DNA of 64,000 nucleotides from positions 92,055,137 to 92,119,136 of the forward strand of contig CM059972.1 in the NCBI GenBank assembly GCA_030490835.1, in the 5' to 3' direction. Under the pieces are notes generated by a model. The model saw nothing but the letters and a program-made list of their open reading frames with translations. It did not search any database and was not told where the DNA came from. This document shows positions 11,560 through 24,306 of the stretch, piece after piece. The DNA comes from Annona cherimola (Eukaryota > Streptophyta > Magnoliopsida > Magnoliales > Annonaceae). The first letter of the stretch is position 1. Every line of letters starts with the position of its first letter. The position numbers and the translations under genes were made by a program.

Positions 11560-12070
11560 GCGCCAGGGCTCTTAGTCCACCGTGAAGTTTGCATTTTACT
11601 CCTTCCACAAGTGAAACTTTTACAAAAAATCGAAAGTCAAAAGGCAGAATTGTTGTCTGGGCGAAAAAGCAAATCTCAGGAAAATTGCCTTCCCGATCAA
11701 ATCGCAATGATGGAATGAAATGGGAAATCTTCCCAATACCTCCCCTTCTCGCTCCTGCTCCCTCTCGCCCTTAGCCTCCACGTCGACCGCACAGCCGCCA
11801 CTCCAGTGGTTTCGGTTGCCATTCTTTCGGACTACCTATCAGTGCCGGTCATGCAATTGTTGCCATCGCGAAAGCCTCAAAAAAAAAAAAAAAAACATTC
11901 TTTCAAGTGTGCAGTTTCTGGTTCTTCTAATGTCATCATTTCTCCGACATCTATGATCCCTTTCAATCGGAAGGTCACGGATTGCTGCGAGATTAATAGC
12001 GCTGGTGCTCTGGAGTCTTCTGATGGTTTGGGCAGATGTCAGGAGTAGTCACCGGGGAGCAGGGAGGGAG
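11560..12070 (+). other. Possible gene fragment, product unknown
   Basis: GC and codon-like character rise sharply compared with the surrounding AT-rich DNA. Open frames run through the area: one starts M-G-N-L-P-N-T-S-P-S at 11720 and another (to 12048) contains S-F-K-C-A-V-S-G-S-S and D-C-C-E-I-N-S-A-G-A, which looks like a serine-rich organelle-targeting leader, but a poly(A) run at about 11880-11897 separates frames. A hAT-type element follows at once at 12071, and similar GC-rich sequence resumes at 13099. It may be a captured or broken first exon. I do not recognise the protein. Confidence 0.3.
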
Positions 12071-13098
12071 CAGGGGTGCAAGCTCATAAAACTCAAATTT
12101 ATCTCAACTCTTTATGTAAAATTTAAATTTTAACTCTATTTTTTAAAATTGGGTTCGCATTGGAATTTAAGTTGATAAATTTACATTTTATTTAAGAGTG
12201 ATAGGTTTAAAATTTTATATAAATGTATAATAATAACAAATTATATAAGTAAACATAATAATATACAGTCAAACCACATATTTTTAAAAAATATAACAAT
12301 ATAAAGAAGATGAGTGATCCTGTTAGCCCCGGCTAAGTAAATGTTCCACTTAATTCACCTCAAAAAACTCATTTACAACAACTTTTTTATTTTTTCTTCA
12401 TAGGTTGTTTAGCTAAGTGTATTTAGAACCAAGTTTTACCATTTTTGGATATATGTATATTTTTTTTTGAGATTTTTAAACATTTGTGTATATATGCATT
12501 TAAAATATATTTATTTTTAAACATCTAAAAATATATATACACATATCCAAGAATTGTAAAATTTATTTTATACGTTAAATACACTTAGATAAACAAGTGT
12601 ATGAAGAAAAAACAAAAAAAAAATTGTTGTAAATGAGTTTTTTGAAATAGGCTAAGTGGGACATTTGTTTAGCGCGGGCTAATAGAATCATTCATCTATA
12701 AAAAATATCTTTAGAAAAATTTAACATAAAAAAGATAAATGAATAAGATTATAGAAATAAAAGATAAATATAAATGAAAATAATATACTTTATTTATAAT
12801 ATAATTACAATATGTTAAACATATATTTATAAATATAAATAACATAAAATATAAAAGTATATAAAGAAATATTGTTTAGATGCTATATATAAAATATATT
12901 TTATAATACATATAAAATAGAAATCGGGCTAAGGCTTGTGCTATTCGGGTAGGGTTCACTTGAACCATAACCCTATCATATTTACAAATCAGATTCACAT
13001 ACTTCGGGCTCGGATTGTAGAAAAGAGAGTTTTAACACCGTTAAAAATCGGGTTATGCGGGTCAGGTTCGGCTCAACTCGGCCCAAGTTGCACCCCTA
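12071..13098. mobile_element. hAT-type non-autonomous element, family TAGGGGTGCAA, copy 1
   Basis: The left end CAGGGGTGCAAGCTC pairs with the right end CCAAGTTGCACCCCTA. The outer sequences match, in inverse orientation, the element at 39611-40247 over their whole length. Without the nested MITE (12308-12697) it is 638 bp, against 637 bp for that copy. Flanking octamers GGAGGGAG and CATGGGAG agree at 5 of 8 positions, as expected of an old 8-bp hAT duplication. No transposase. Confidence 0.8.
12308..12697. mobile_element. Foldback MITE, family 1, copy B, nested in the hAT element
   Basis: The left arm begins TGATCCTGTTAGCCCC and the right arm ends GCGGGCTAATAGAATCATTC. Inner arms include ACACTTAGATAAACAAGTGT. 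Both arms match copy A at 2583-2956. It interrupts the hAT element, so it inserted later. Confidence 0.8.
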
Positions 13099-14046
13099 CA
13101 TGGGAGTGGAATTGGCAGCTCGAGAGCTTTGGGATTTTCGAACGGCCACAACGGATCACACCAATCTCACCCGTGCTTGATGGATCGTGCGCCCATCTCT
13201 ACCATGGTCGTCCCAACAACTTCTCAATTCAGGCACTAGCAGATTTAACCTCTATAAGTTCAATTACCGTGCAGATCGACACCTAAAAAAACCATAGCAA
13301 AGCCAATCGCCTAAGTCCAGCAAAAAATCTAATAAACTTCATCCGATCCATGCATATTTGGTCATAAACAACCATGAAATTACAAACCTAAGTCGCTACT
13401 CGGTTTTTTTAGGTCTAACAGAAAACCCCATTAAAACCGACAAACAGGTGCAGTGAAACTCAATTCCAAAGACTGGCTAGTTGGATGCATTTGAGATGAC
13501 GGGATGGCTTAAGTCTCTTTTGTCTTTAAGAGGAGATTCTTCTGAAATCATCTGAAACAGATACAATTGACGAAATTGAAGGCATAAAAAAGTCCAGTCC
13601 ATAAGTCAAATCCATTTCATTTCAATCTCTAAACACAAATAGATACAAAACACCCAAGCATACCCATCATCGTCAACGCACAGATGAGGCTTTAAAGCAG
13701 AAAATCCAAAAACCCAAAAAGGAACGAGAAAATTTCTTTATAACGAAACATGATAACTTTATAAAAATAGAATTATCAAGATTTATTTTGCTTTCACTTT
13801 GAATGCTAGTTCGAGAGACATATGTAAGTTTATATAGATTTTGTATTAATTTTCATCATTTCTGCATTTCATGCGTGATATGTTGATTTCATGTATTTTC
13901 ACTAAAATTTAATACAAATCATTTCATTCTAGGTTGTTTAAGATTCATTGGATCATATAGGAATGCATTCGTCGTTATCTTTTATTGTAGGAAAAGAAAA
14001 GTGACTTGTCCATGGATTCAACGTTACAGTAGAAGAAAAGAAGAGA
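13099..14046. other. Flank of nested LTR region; no gene
   Basis: 13099-13290 continues the GC-richer sequence left of the hAT element. From about 13860 (TGATATGTTGATTTCATG) the sequence looks like the start of a decayed Ty3/gypsy LTR that resumes beyond each nested insertion up to about 22611. Confidence 0.35.
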
Positions 14047-14051
14047 GTTGC

Positions 14052-17000
14052 TGTGGAACCCCAAATTTTATTATCATGTATGAAATCCTAAAGTCATGAA
14101 TCCTACGTAATGTATTGACTTTTATATGAAATAAATATATAATTTCGTAATATATGGAATTGAAGGATCAAATAATTAATTATGAAATATAGTTTTAAAT
14201 GAATAGTAAATGTGAATAGTGAATGACCCTGTGGTTAAGATAAAGTGATAAGTTAATCACTTTGGATTAACTTAATCACGAAAAGACCAAATTACAATTT
14301 TACAAAAGTGAGATTAAATTATAAATTTAGAAAAGATGATTGATTGGTAATTTTGGCATGAGTGGAGACAAAAAGTGGACTTAGTGGAAATTTACAAAGG
14401 TTATATTTGGAATTTATAAGAAAATAGAGGGCAATTTATAATCCTACTAAGATTAGTTATGAAAATGAATTTTTACAAATATTTCGGAAAGAAATTTCAA
14501 AATTCTGAATTATGCGAATTGAAACTGTTTAAATTCACGGACCTTATGGAAAAATAAAAATAAATAGAAAATTTTTGGCGAATTAAGGGCTTATATTCAT
14601 CATCACTGTTTTGATTAGATCTAAACATGCATAACTCAAAATCACATAAAAATTTATTAGAAAGTACTAAATTATATGCTATCTAATCTAGACGGATCAG
14701 GCTAAATTACCTAACTTGAGTGCATCATAAAACGTGCCCAAAATAATTCATGCACAGCATGCACGTACACGTTGATATTTTAATTTTTTTTATATAATTA
14801 TTTAATTAATTAATATCTTGATGTATATAAGATTGTTTGAGATGAAAATTTTGGAGCAAGCCTATTTTAATATACCCTACATGATGAATGAATTAAATTT
14901 TGCAAAATATGTCTACAAATTTTTAAAATGAAATTTTATGCCAAAATATGATTTTGATTAAGTTAAAAATATTACTTAGCTCCAATTGAGGTGAAATTTT
15001 ATGGGTGATCCTATTTTAACATGCTCAATTTAATGAAGGAATGAAATTTTGGAAAACATGTCTCCAAAAATTTAAAATGAGACTTTTTATCCAAATATGA
15101 ATTTGTTCATTAAAATAAAATAGAAAATTTTTTCAAAATTCCGAAAGGTACATTTTGTTAGCAATTGTATATATATTATTAAGAAAAATTTTCATAATAT
15201 ATAAGTGTGTGTGTAGGCAGTTATGATTTAATTTATTAATATTAGAATTTCCGTTAAAAAAAAAAAGAAAAAGAAAAACATGAACGAGCAACGTGGACAG
15301 CAACATGCTTGGTCGGTAATTACGTGGGCATTTTCATATAAATGATAAAAATCACATAAATTGCTGTATGTTCCAAAAGAGGGCAGCTGTATTATTTAAT
15401 GTTGATTTTTTTTAAAAATCAACAGCTGTAGCGGCAACTTGAGAGGGTTAAAAAAATTAACTATGGTAAACCGCTTACATGACATATATATAAAGGGTTG
15501 CTGGAAGCTGATGCATCGCTGAACATTGGACGGGCAGCAGCATAAAAAATAAAAAAATAAAAAAATTTCTTTAGACAAGCACCAAGCAACGGTATAAGGT
15601 ATTCAACAAGCATCTTTTTATTTCACGTCTGTTCTCTTCTGAACTGCTGCTGGACATTTGATTTTTATTAAAGTTTATTTAAGTATTCTTCCAATGGTAA
15701 ATTGATATGATGAATAAATTTCTGGATGCATGATTTAAATACCGAATTCAAGCAGATTTTCATATCAGCATACAACGCCCAAACAAATTTATACATATAT
15801 AATTCTGGTTTTGAATATTAAATGCTGAAACGTTAATATTTCTGAAAAAAAAAATGATTTCAGAATCATTAAAATAATTCAGCAGGATATTTTTATGATT
15901 AAATTGATAAGTATCAGTTAATCTTGTTTTATTGCTTCAAATCCGGAGTTTATGTAATATTAGAAACAAAAATATGAACGAGCTAGTAAATGAATGATTT
16001 TAGCCATGAAAATTTTTGTACAATATTTTTATATTATCATTAAGGAACGGCCAGATTTTTAGCTTAAAATATTAATCTGGTTGAAAATTAAAAATCCGAG
16101 AATATTAATTTAAACAGGGTAAAACGGGTGACAGGATCAGCTGTAGTAAATGATTTTTAATAATTTTTGGAGATGGAATTTTACTCTGAAATTTTTATAT
16201 AATGTACAAGATATTATGTTTATCACACGAAAAATATTAAATATGATTTTTGGATTACATAAGTATGGTTTAAAAATAACGTGATTAGGGCTGTTCCTAA
16301 TTTTACAACACTGTCCAGCACAGTGAAAATGTCAAAATAAATATATAATGTTAATATTTATTGCTGAAATTTTTATGAGTATTAAATCATGTAGTTATTG
16401 ATGTATGAAAGAATTTTCAGAGTTAAATACCATGATTTGATTATAAATCAAGATTTAGAGAAATTAGTACACCTGATTTCAGCAAATGTAAACAGTAATT
16501 AGGAACATGATCATGAACAATAATCATGAATAGTAAACAAAGTGATTTGGGCAGAAATAAGATTGATATTTATAAGGATGTATGAATGGAATTTTTAAAG
16601 ATTTTTGGGATAAAAATCCATATGTGAAAATAGAGACCAAATTAACCTCTATGGGAGTTATGAAGGAAAATAAAGTGATTATGATATATGCATGGGTTAG
16701 AAACCCTAAGATGAATTCAAATCTAACAATCGAAATGTGCAAGCATGGAATATTATGTCTATATGAGAAAAATGGTTCTTTTCATTTGTATAGGAAAAGA
16801 AATGGGTACAAGTGAAAGATACAAGTTGACTACGCAGGTAAGCAAGCAAACCTTTTGAAAATACAATTTTATACGACCTTATTCTGCAATCTTAAATTGT
16901 CTTGGAAATTGCTTCGTTAAAAGGAAATCCTTTTAATATTGAAAAATATTGAAATGCAAATGTTGAAAAGGTTGTGTTGAAAGGAAAATGAGTTTTTTTA

Positions 17001-18580
17001 AAATGATATTTGAAATAAATGTATTGAATAGTTTTATTTCAAGGTTTTGAAGTATTTTAAGGATACGTTTCAAAGGTTCTCTAAATATTGGATTATTTTG
17101 GAATTTCCAAAATCCATTATTTCGAGCAGGATTTAAGGAAGGCCAACACGATAAATTAATTTGAAAAACGATTTGAGTAATGTTCAAAGGATTATACAAG
17201 TCTATCACATATAGAAATGAACAATAAGACTGGTAGACAAAAGTATATGATATTAGATGAAAGTTTCAAATATTTTTAAAGACATTTTGTCATTCAAAAA
17301 TTATTTACAAAAACGGTTAGAAAATATTGTTATTTTAAATATTTTCCTTGAATACTTCAAATTATTTATGAAATATAAATGTTTTAAGGTTGGCCATCCT
17401 TACAAAACATTTTGAGCATAGAACTCGTTAACATGAGTTAAGCCCAGTTTTTATGATTTGAAAGGAATACAGGAGGAGGTCTGTAGTATTTTATGAAAGC
17501 ATATTAGCATCAAATTTTCAGAAAAAGGACACAGACTGTGGTCTGTGGTTTTTATAAAATCATATTAGCATGTGAATGTGAAGGAAAAGTGTGCACAAGG
17601 ATTATGTACTAGGTCTACTGTAAAGGATATGCAAGCCGGATGCGGTTGCAAATTGGGCCCCCTTTGCATAGGCCGAGTCGCTTGAATAAGGCTAAATGCC
17701 GGCGGCGCCCTCCCTGCAATGGGAGATGGACACGGATAGCCGCCTGGCTCGTGGGCTATCACCTGGAAGGGTTTCTCTCCTAAGGAAGGATGATCACTTG
17801 ATAAGTGTCACCTGCCAGATGGACAGAGACGTATTGCATGTTGCATATGCTTAAAAAGGGTTTTATGAAAAGTATTTTAGGACATGAGAATGTCCTATGA
17901 GAAAAGGAGCTTCAATGAAAAATGTTTTAGAACATAAATATGTCTATGGAAAAAGAATTTATATGTCAAGTTTTACAAGCATATGTTTGTCATGAATTGG
18001 GATTATGAAATGTTTGTGAAAGGTACTTATGAAAAGGTTTCCTCCAATTGCTAGTAGAACGCTTGTTAAGCGTCTACTACTGAAAGGTGAGAAATGCATT
18101 TAAAATGAAAAATGCTTGCTTATTGAGTTTCGACTCATGTTTTGTTTTCCCCAACCATAGACAGGTAACGCATAGGCCATGAAGGAAAGGAAAAGAGTAT
18201 GAAGAAAACTTTTCAACAAGTTGGTCTGTATATGGTATGAATGATTATATGGAATCTTCAAAATATGTATGTATGAAATGTTTAGATTGAAAGAACTTGT
18301 GATGTAGATAAGTCAGTTATTGTGATATGAACAATATATGTGAAATTGATATTAAGAATATGTTCATATATGATGACATGATGTTATGTGATGAGATACT
18401 ACGTGTATCATGTGTAAAATTGATGACAAGTGTTTGTTATGTGATGAAAGAAAAAAAAATTTGGACGAGATCCAGATAAAAATCCCGCCGTGTGATTAGG
18501 GCAACAATCCTGAGTCACGTTTACCAATCAATAAAGATCCCGGAGTAAGGCTTCTAGGCACCCTGGGTCAGGGCGCTACA
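14052..18580 (+). mobile_element. Very long solo LTR (4.5 kb), Del/Tekay-like gypsy
   Basis: Starts TGTGGAACCCC and ends GGGCGCTACA, with an exact 5-bp target duplication GTTGC at 14047-14051 and 18581-18585. No reverse transcriptase, integrase or second LTR lies inside. The start and the phrase GAGTTTCGACTCATGTTTTG near 18126 are like LTRs of Del/Tekay gypsy elements (from memory), hence the tentative plus orientation. Short open frames within are chance. Alternatively it is a whole element whose internal part has decayed, but no PBS or polypurine tract is seen. Confidence 0.7.
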
Positions 18581-18732
18581 GTTGCATTACAAGCAAAAGA
18601 TAATTTTTAGTCCAGAAAGTTGGCACATCAACGCCAGATACCGCCATTCCAGAAATTTTCAGGTAGATAACACATAAACAACTCAGACAGCTTATTGGAG
18701 CTACGATGTCAGATTGTTGGCGCCGTAGCGCC

Positions 18733-19066
18733 TACGGGTGTTAACCGATCAGGTTGGACATGTTGAAGCCTAATCCTAATCCTAACCCATTTAAAATATT
18801 TCAACTCTAATCCGTTTGTTAACCCATTTACAACCCATTTAATAAACGGGTTAACGGGTTATGTATAATCTATTGCATACCAAGTTGTGCTAACTGTAGT
18901 ATGAAAAATTGTATTAGCTCATTCATACCTTTAATTTTATACTAGTCAGACTGAGAGAGTAGGACGACACTATAGATGGCGAGAAAGACCCTATAGCGAT
19001 GACAGCGACTAGAGAAAGATTTGCGGTTGAGAGAGATGGGGGTTAACACAATACTAGAAATCGAAG

Positions 19067-19112
<46 letters not shown>

Positions 19113-19987
19113 CGGACTACAAAAAATGAGAGGGAAAGAGAAGCATCGAGTTACCTCACAGCTCGACACTAGTTGCTAATGGACCATGGTTGCGTGCCCA
19201 CTATCTCCATCTCCATTCCCGCAGATGTTCTAAAAAAATCAAACAATGCCAACAATCATTATCTACAAGCATCTCCCCAACGCTGCCAAACACCTCCTTA
19301 TGAAAGGGTCGTGGTAATGTTGAAGATATCTAGCACAGGCAGTGACGACTACAGGAAAATTAATAACTGGTAGGCAATGGGTTGAGATGGTGTGGGGAAA
19401 CGAGAGGAAAAATAGAAGCGAAAGGGGGAAATGGTGTGCGGCATGAGAAGGGAATGCAGACATCAACTATAGTCCACAACAAAGTGGAGGAAGGAGACGA
19501 GCGGAAGGAGATGAGCGGAAGAAGAAGACAATCTGGGGGAAGAAGAAGAGTGGGGATTCGGCTGCGGGGAAGGGGACAACAGCTAGGGCACTCAACGACA
19601 GGCTTGGGGGAGAAGGTTGTCGTGAATTTAAGGCACGAGTAGTCTGAGAGGGATAATGTTTAGGAGTGAGCAAGATTAGAGCACTGCACGGGATAGGGGA
19701 GCGGGAAGGGTTAAAGAGGCAAAAAATTTTCACATATATAACATATATATATATATATTATATCCTATAAACGAATTATATGGATTATATGGGTTGGACG
19801 GTTTGAACAGGTTAAACAGGTTATATAAATAGGTTGAAAGGTTGTGAAACCTCAACTCTAATTCCTTTATTTAATTAAATGGTTGAATGGGTTAGCGGAT
19901 CATAAACCATTTATTCAAAAATCCTAACTCAAATCCATTTATAAACGGGTTGGATTGGCGGGTTGGCTATTACTATTAACACGCCTA
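18733..19987. mobile_element. hAT-type non-autonomous element, second family
   Basis: The left end TACGGGTGTTAACC pairs with the right end TTAACACGCCTA. Flanking octamers GTAGCGCC (18725-18732) and GTGACGCC (19988-19995) agree at 6 of 8. Subterminal GGGTTAACGGGTTAT-like words repeat on both sides, as in hAT elements. The middle is purine-rich with a (GA)n tract at 19070-19110. The GC-rich open frames at 19382-19733 show no transposase motif. Confidence 0.7.
19070..19110. repeat. (GA)n microsatellite
   Basis: About 20 GA units inside the hAT-type element. Confidence 0.9.
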
Positions 19988-20407
19988 GTGACGCCAAACC
20001 TACACATGTGAAATCTCGCATGTCTTGCTCCATTTGCAATGGGGTATAAATACTTTCTTATGGTTTCTCAAATAAAAGGAGAGGGCACAAATTGGAGCAG
20101 GAAAGAAGAAGAAAGAGGAGATTTCAAGCTAGAGATGGAGTTGAAGATAGAGATCCATTTGGAATAGGAATCCAATTGGGTTTTATTTTCTCTTTCTCTC
20201 TATTCTCTTATTTTTATCATTCTCTTCTCTTGAGATGTATATAATGATGAGATTATTCATTACGTTCATGGGCTAGAACTTGTGATTGATAGTTGTGATG
20301 AACTTGAACTCATATCTATGTTAGAACTGGTTTTTTGTATTTGAATGAAATTACAAATTTGGTTTTATTATGTTTGTGTGAGATTTAACTTTACATATTG
20401 TGCTTAA

Positions 20408-22087
20408 TGTTGGAAACAATAGTTAAAACAAAACAAAATTGACCAAAGCATAAGTTTTGATGATTAACAAATTTAAATTTGAGTATAAAATGATTACTAA
20501 TGAATGTGATGAATGTCTTAAGGAATGAAAGCAGCCATGTCAATTCCCAAGTCGACTTGGACTTCGACTTAGGGTGAAGTCGATCCCGAAGTCGACTCCA
20601 CATTCGACTTCAACAGGTACCTGATGGACAGATTTGAAATTGGAAGATGAACAGCTGAAGTCGCAGACGAAGTCGACTCCACTTGCGACTTGGAAGCCAA
20701 GTCGCAGACGAAGTCGACTCCAGTATCGACTTGAAGATACACATTTCCTTCCAGCGTTGATTTTGGGACAGAACATTCCGAAGTCGCAGTCGAAGTCGAC
20801 TCCACTTGCGACTTGAGGCCAAGTCGCATATGAAGTCGACCCCAAGATCGACTTGAGTTTCTCAAGTCTAAATCAAAAGTTCAAGCTCATTTCAAGATGA
20901 AGACAACTCAAGATATGAAAACTAATACAGATTTAAAGCAAGCAAGGTGCATGAATTCATTCCAAATCATAGAAGATTTGATCATACAAGTTTCAAGATT
21001 CACAAGGTTTACAAGATTCGAAGCTAGTCCAGAACAAGATAATGCCTCTACTATTGAAGGAAAGAAGCTAAGCAAGCAAGAGGTGAATCAACAAGGATCA
21101 AACTGATTTGGCACAAAAACTGGTCAAGTCGCATCCCAAGTCGACTCCAAGATCGACTTGAGGCCAAGTTTGAAACCAAGTCGACCCAGAACTCAGACTT
21201 GGAAACTGAAGAGCTGCCGAAGTCGCACACGAAGTCGACTCCAGCATGCGACTTGGGCGAAGTTGCAGACGAAGTCGACTCCACCTGCGACTTGGGGAAG
21301 TAACGTTCGAATTTTTGAACGTTAGAACATTTATTACGCGCCAACCACTTCTATAACGTTCAAAATCTTTCCTCCTCTATATATAGACACTCAAGCAAAC
21401 GTGGATACACACAAGACAGAGTCTAAAGAGAGGAAAGAAGTACAAGCAAGAGTTATTATTTGCTTTTCTCTAAATTTGAGTGATCTATACACTTTCAAAG
21501 GAAGAACAAGCTTCAAAGCTGCGATTTGCTTCAACGAAACACAATCGGTTGCTCCCACAGATTCTTCCGTAAGCTGAAACTTGCTACACAACTCAGTAAA
21601 GTGTAGATCTTCTTTATTTTTACATTATTGATTGTTTTAGTGCTTGGTTTGAGTTTGGTGATTCAAACCAAGACATTGCAAGTAGAGTTGTGATTGGAGT
21701 GTAACTCATCACCTACTTGTGTTGATTGTATATGCCCCCTAGAGCTTGAATCTAGAAGAGAGCAGAGGCTCTGGTTGTATATGCCTCCTAAAGCTAGAAT
21801 CTAGAAAAGAGTAGAGACTCTAGTTGTATTCGTGGAATACATAGTGGAACCTAAGTCACAAGAGGTGTGAGCTTGGAAGAGTGGAGTAGGCAGGTTGCCC
21901 GAACCACTATAAATCTTGTGTGTTGATTTCTATTTCTGCTCTCTACATTATATTGCATTCCATTTTGTTTTTTCATAAAGGGGACTAGATTAATCCGGGG
22001 TAAAAGTTTCTGTTTAAGTTTTAAATTTTCATAATACCCAATTCACCCCTCCCCTCTTGGGTAATTACCATTAACTCGGGACCAACA
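20408..22087 (+). mobile_element. Solo LTR of a SIRE/Maximus-like Copia element
   Basis: Begins TGTTGGAAACAATAG, followed by AAGTTTTGATGATTAACAA, and ends TCGGGACCAACA, the usual form of SIRE-type LTRs. Flanks CTTAA (20403-20407) and CTTAG (22088-22092) agree at 4 of 5. A TATA box (TATATATAG, 21379-21387) is in the right place for R. No internal domain follows. Confidence 0.75.
20545..21300. repeat. Degenerate array of AAGTCGACTCCA / CGACTT units within the LTR
   Basis: Two blocks (20545-20860 and 21120-21300) are made of many AAGTCG, GTCGACTCCA and CGACTTG words in both orientations at 20-45-base spacing, so that each AAGTCGA can pair with a nearby TCGACTT. Frames read through it as repeated V-E-S-T-S and R-L-R-L strings, which are artefacts of the repeat. 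Confidence 0.85.
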
Positions 22088-22739
22088 CTTAGTGCTTCTA
22101 CAAGCTTGATCAACTTCTAGATTGATATAATATCTAGATCTACGCTTGAAAAAGTGAGATTTAGATGAGATCTATATATAAAGCAAAGGTTCCAATTGCT
22201 TATGAATAGAAATATACCTATTGAACCAATTTGATCATGCTTAGGTTATGTGCAAATTAATCGTATTTTACTTCGTTGCATGAGAACATAGCAATTGACT
22301 AAAACGTAATTAGGTTTATATGTTGGAAGATACATATAAATATAAATAAACCTATATCGGTAATTCTCTACACAATTGATTAAAAAGGAACCAATTTGGC
22401 ATAGTTGGAGTCAAGGGATTCATAATTCTCATCTATCTAATCATTCCCTTGAGATTCTCCATTAGTTGCACCTCTATTACTAGTCAAATAATGAACAATT
22501 CGTAATTGGCGAGTGGAATCTTTGATCGTGCTGCGATTTAACTCTCCCTCTTCGTGGGGACTATACTCAATCTTTATTATTTGATTGATACATATACTTG
22601 CATTAAAACAAATATTTTAATTAGACATATATGTAGCTTGTCAAAACACAATACAAGAAAAAAATTCAACACATCACATGCTAGTACTACAACCATAAAA
22701 CACCTTCAAACCTTCCTCTTTTTCTACATAGGCTCCTCA

Positions 22740-23420
22740 TTTTGGAGATTTCATGGATTTGGGAAGCTTCCTAGGTGACATCAACACCTTCTTCTTCAAT
22801 GCTCTTGGCATCGGAACCTGACTCAACCACTTCATCTTCTTCCCTTTCTTCTCCTTGTCATTCTCCTCAGTTCCCATTTCACTCCTCAAAAAGCCTTGCA
22901 AAATGCACTGCCATAGAAACCAAACCAGATCTAGTTTTCCTCGTTGCCTTCCTAGGCCACGAAGCTTTGCTGTTCCTTTTACGATGTCGTCTTCTCAACT
23001 TTCAACCCATCTCAATCGGCTTCATAACATCATATGACTTGCATTAATTGTAATTCTATACCGCATAATAGAAATCAATTTCCTAAAACCAAGGTAAATT
23101 TATCCTCAACCCATGCAATTACATGAAAATTAGCTCAACAATATAAGGAAATTAAAGATAAAAAGGAAAACCATTACCCAAAATAAGCATCTATCGAAGA
23201 TGAAGATGGAAGTTGACTGATGTTGCCAATTTAGCAGGGAGTTTTCCAATCTTGTTTTCTCTGAGGGGAGAGAGATTGAGGATGCTTCGATTCTTGTCCC
23301 TGGAGAGACGTTAGGAAGAGAGATTGATGATCAGGAGATGACAGTTGATGAGAGGGAGAGAGGGTATAATGAGCAGCTCTCATTTTCATGTAATCCTTCT
23401 TGATGGTCTTTTTCAAAATT
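22740..23420 (-). pseudogene. Possible small gene or gene fragment, minus strand, unknown product
   Basis: On the minus strand 22970-22757 can be read as a lysine-rich C-terminal segment (with K-K-G-K-K-M-K-W-L-S and P-R-K-L-P-K-S-M-K-S) ending in a stop, preceded by an open stretch with an in-frame break. A donor-like GGTAATG at about 23176 and a CT-rich leader at 23416-23231 could be an upstream exon. No family is recognised and the plus-strand frames are serine-rich shadows. Confidence 0.3.
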
Positions 23421-24306
23421 ACCTTATGTGCAAGGGCTGTTGTGTACGTTTTCAGCTAAAATTTCATCGGATGTCGATAATCGTAATAGCACAATCCGTC
23501 GGCCATAAGGCAGCGAGCTAAGCACCAAGGCACTTAGCTTAAGTGCATGGGATCAACGCTCTTTTAATTTAGGATTCTCTTTTTTAATGAAAACAATATG
23601 ATTAAGTTGGGTTGCATTAGATCAAGACACCAACATCTTAACTTAATTTATTTTTAGATTAAATAATTATTTGGTAGTATTTATGCATGGAGTGGATTGG
23701 GGTGGGACGAGGCAAGGCAAGATAAGGGAATTTCTCAACCTTCTTATTTTCCCAAAATTTATTTATTAAGTTAACAATCTTATTTTTCAATTTTACTCTT
23801 AGATTCTAATCATTTTTATTTCAACTACATTATTTATTCCAATTTTACCTCTGTCATTTCATACTAATCACACATCTCTTAAAATATTTCCTTCTATATT
23901 TCACTTTATCCCACAATCCTACCAAAATAAACCTCCTTAAACATTCCCTAAGCCAAGGATTTTAAAGTTTAAGCGAACAAGTAACTATCAAATTATGTGA
24001 AAATGGGTCTAGTTAGTTTTAGGTAACTGGTCAACTAGGCCAGTTTCCAAGAAGGATTCTTATCTTGGTTAGAAATTCTAATTGTTCAACAAAGCAACTA
24101 ATCAATTATAGCTGTAATGAGATCAATGATTGGCTAATATAAACTTCCAAGGTCGAGAATCATGGGTGTAACTTAAGTAGGTATTTATGTTTGACTCATT
24201 TGATACCCCGAAATAAGATGGGGTAGAGTAAGTTCCAAGATTTTGGTACCTAAAACCAACCAAAATACTAATATATATATATTCAAGACATCTTTTATAA
24301 AATATA
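23421..24306. other. No gene; possible MITE remnant
   Basis: TTTGGTAGTATTTATGC near 23670 and CCTACCAAAATAAACC near 23915 could be the ends of a ~265-bp element, but the arms are short. Nothing else is seen. Confidence 0.3.

Larger units (their letters stand above)
13860..22611 (+). repeat. Probable decayed Ty3/gypsy LTR hosting three nested insertions
   Basis: Removing the insertions 14052-18580, 18733-19987 and 20408-22087 leaves about 1.3 kb with an LTR-like order: a TGATATGTTGATTTC start, the phrase GGCGCCGTAGCGCC followed by GACGCCAAACC, a TATA-like GGGTATAAATAC near 20040, and a TCGTGGGGACTATACTC stretch near 22553 that is typical of gypsy U5. Ends and target duplication are not certain. 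Confidence 0.4.

Noticed and set aside
19382..19733. R/G-rich open frames on both strands
   Set aside because: Purine-rich interior of a hAT-type element; no transposase signature.
20540..21344. Several overlapping frames with V-E-S-T-S or R-L-R-L repeats
   Set aside because: Products of the LTR-internal AAGTCGACT array; no start context or domain.
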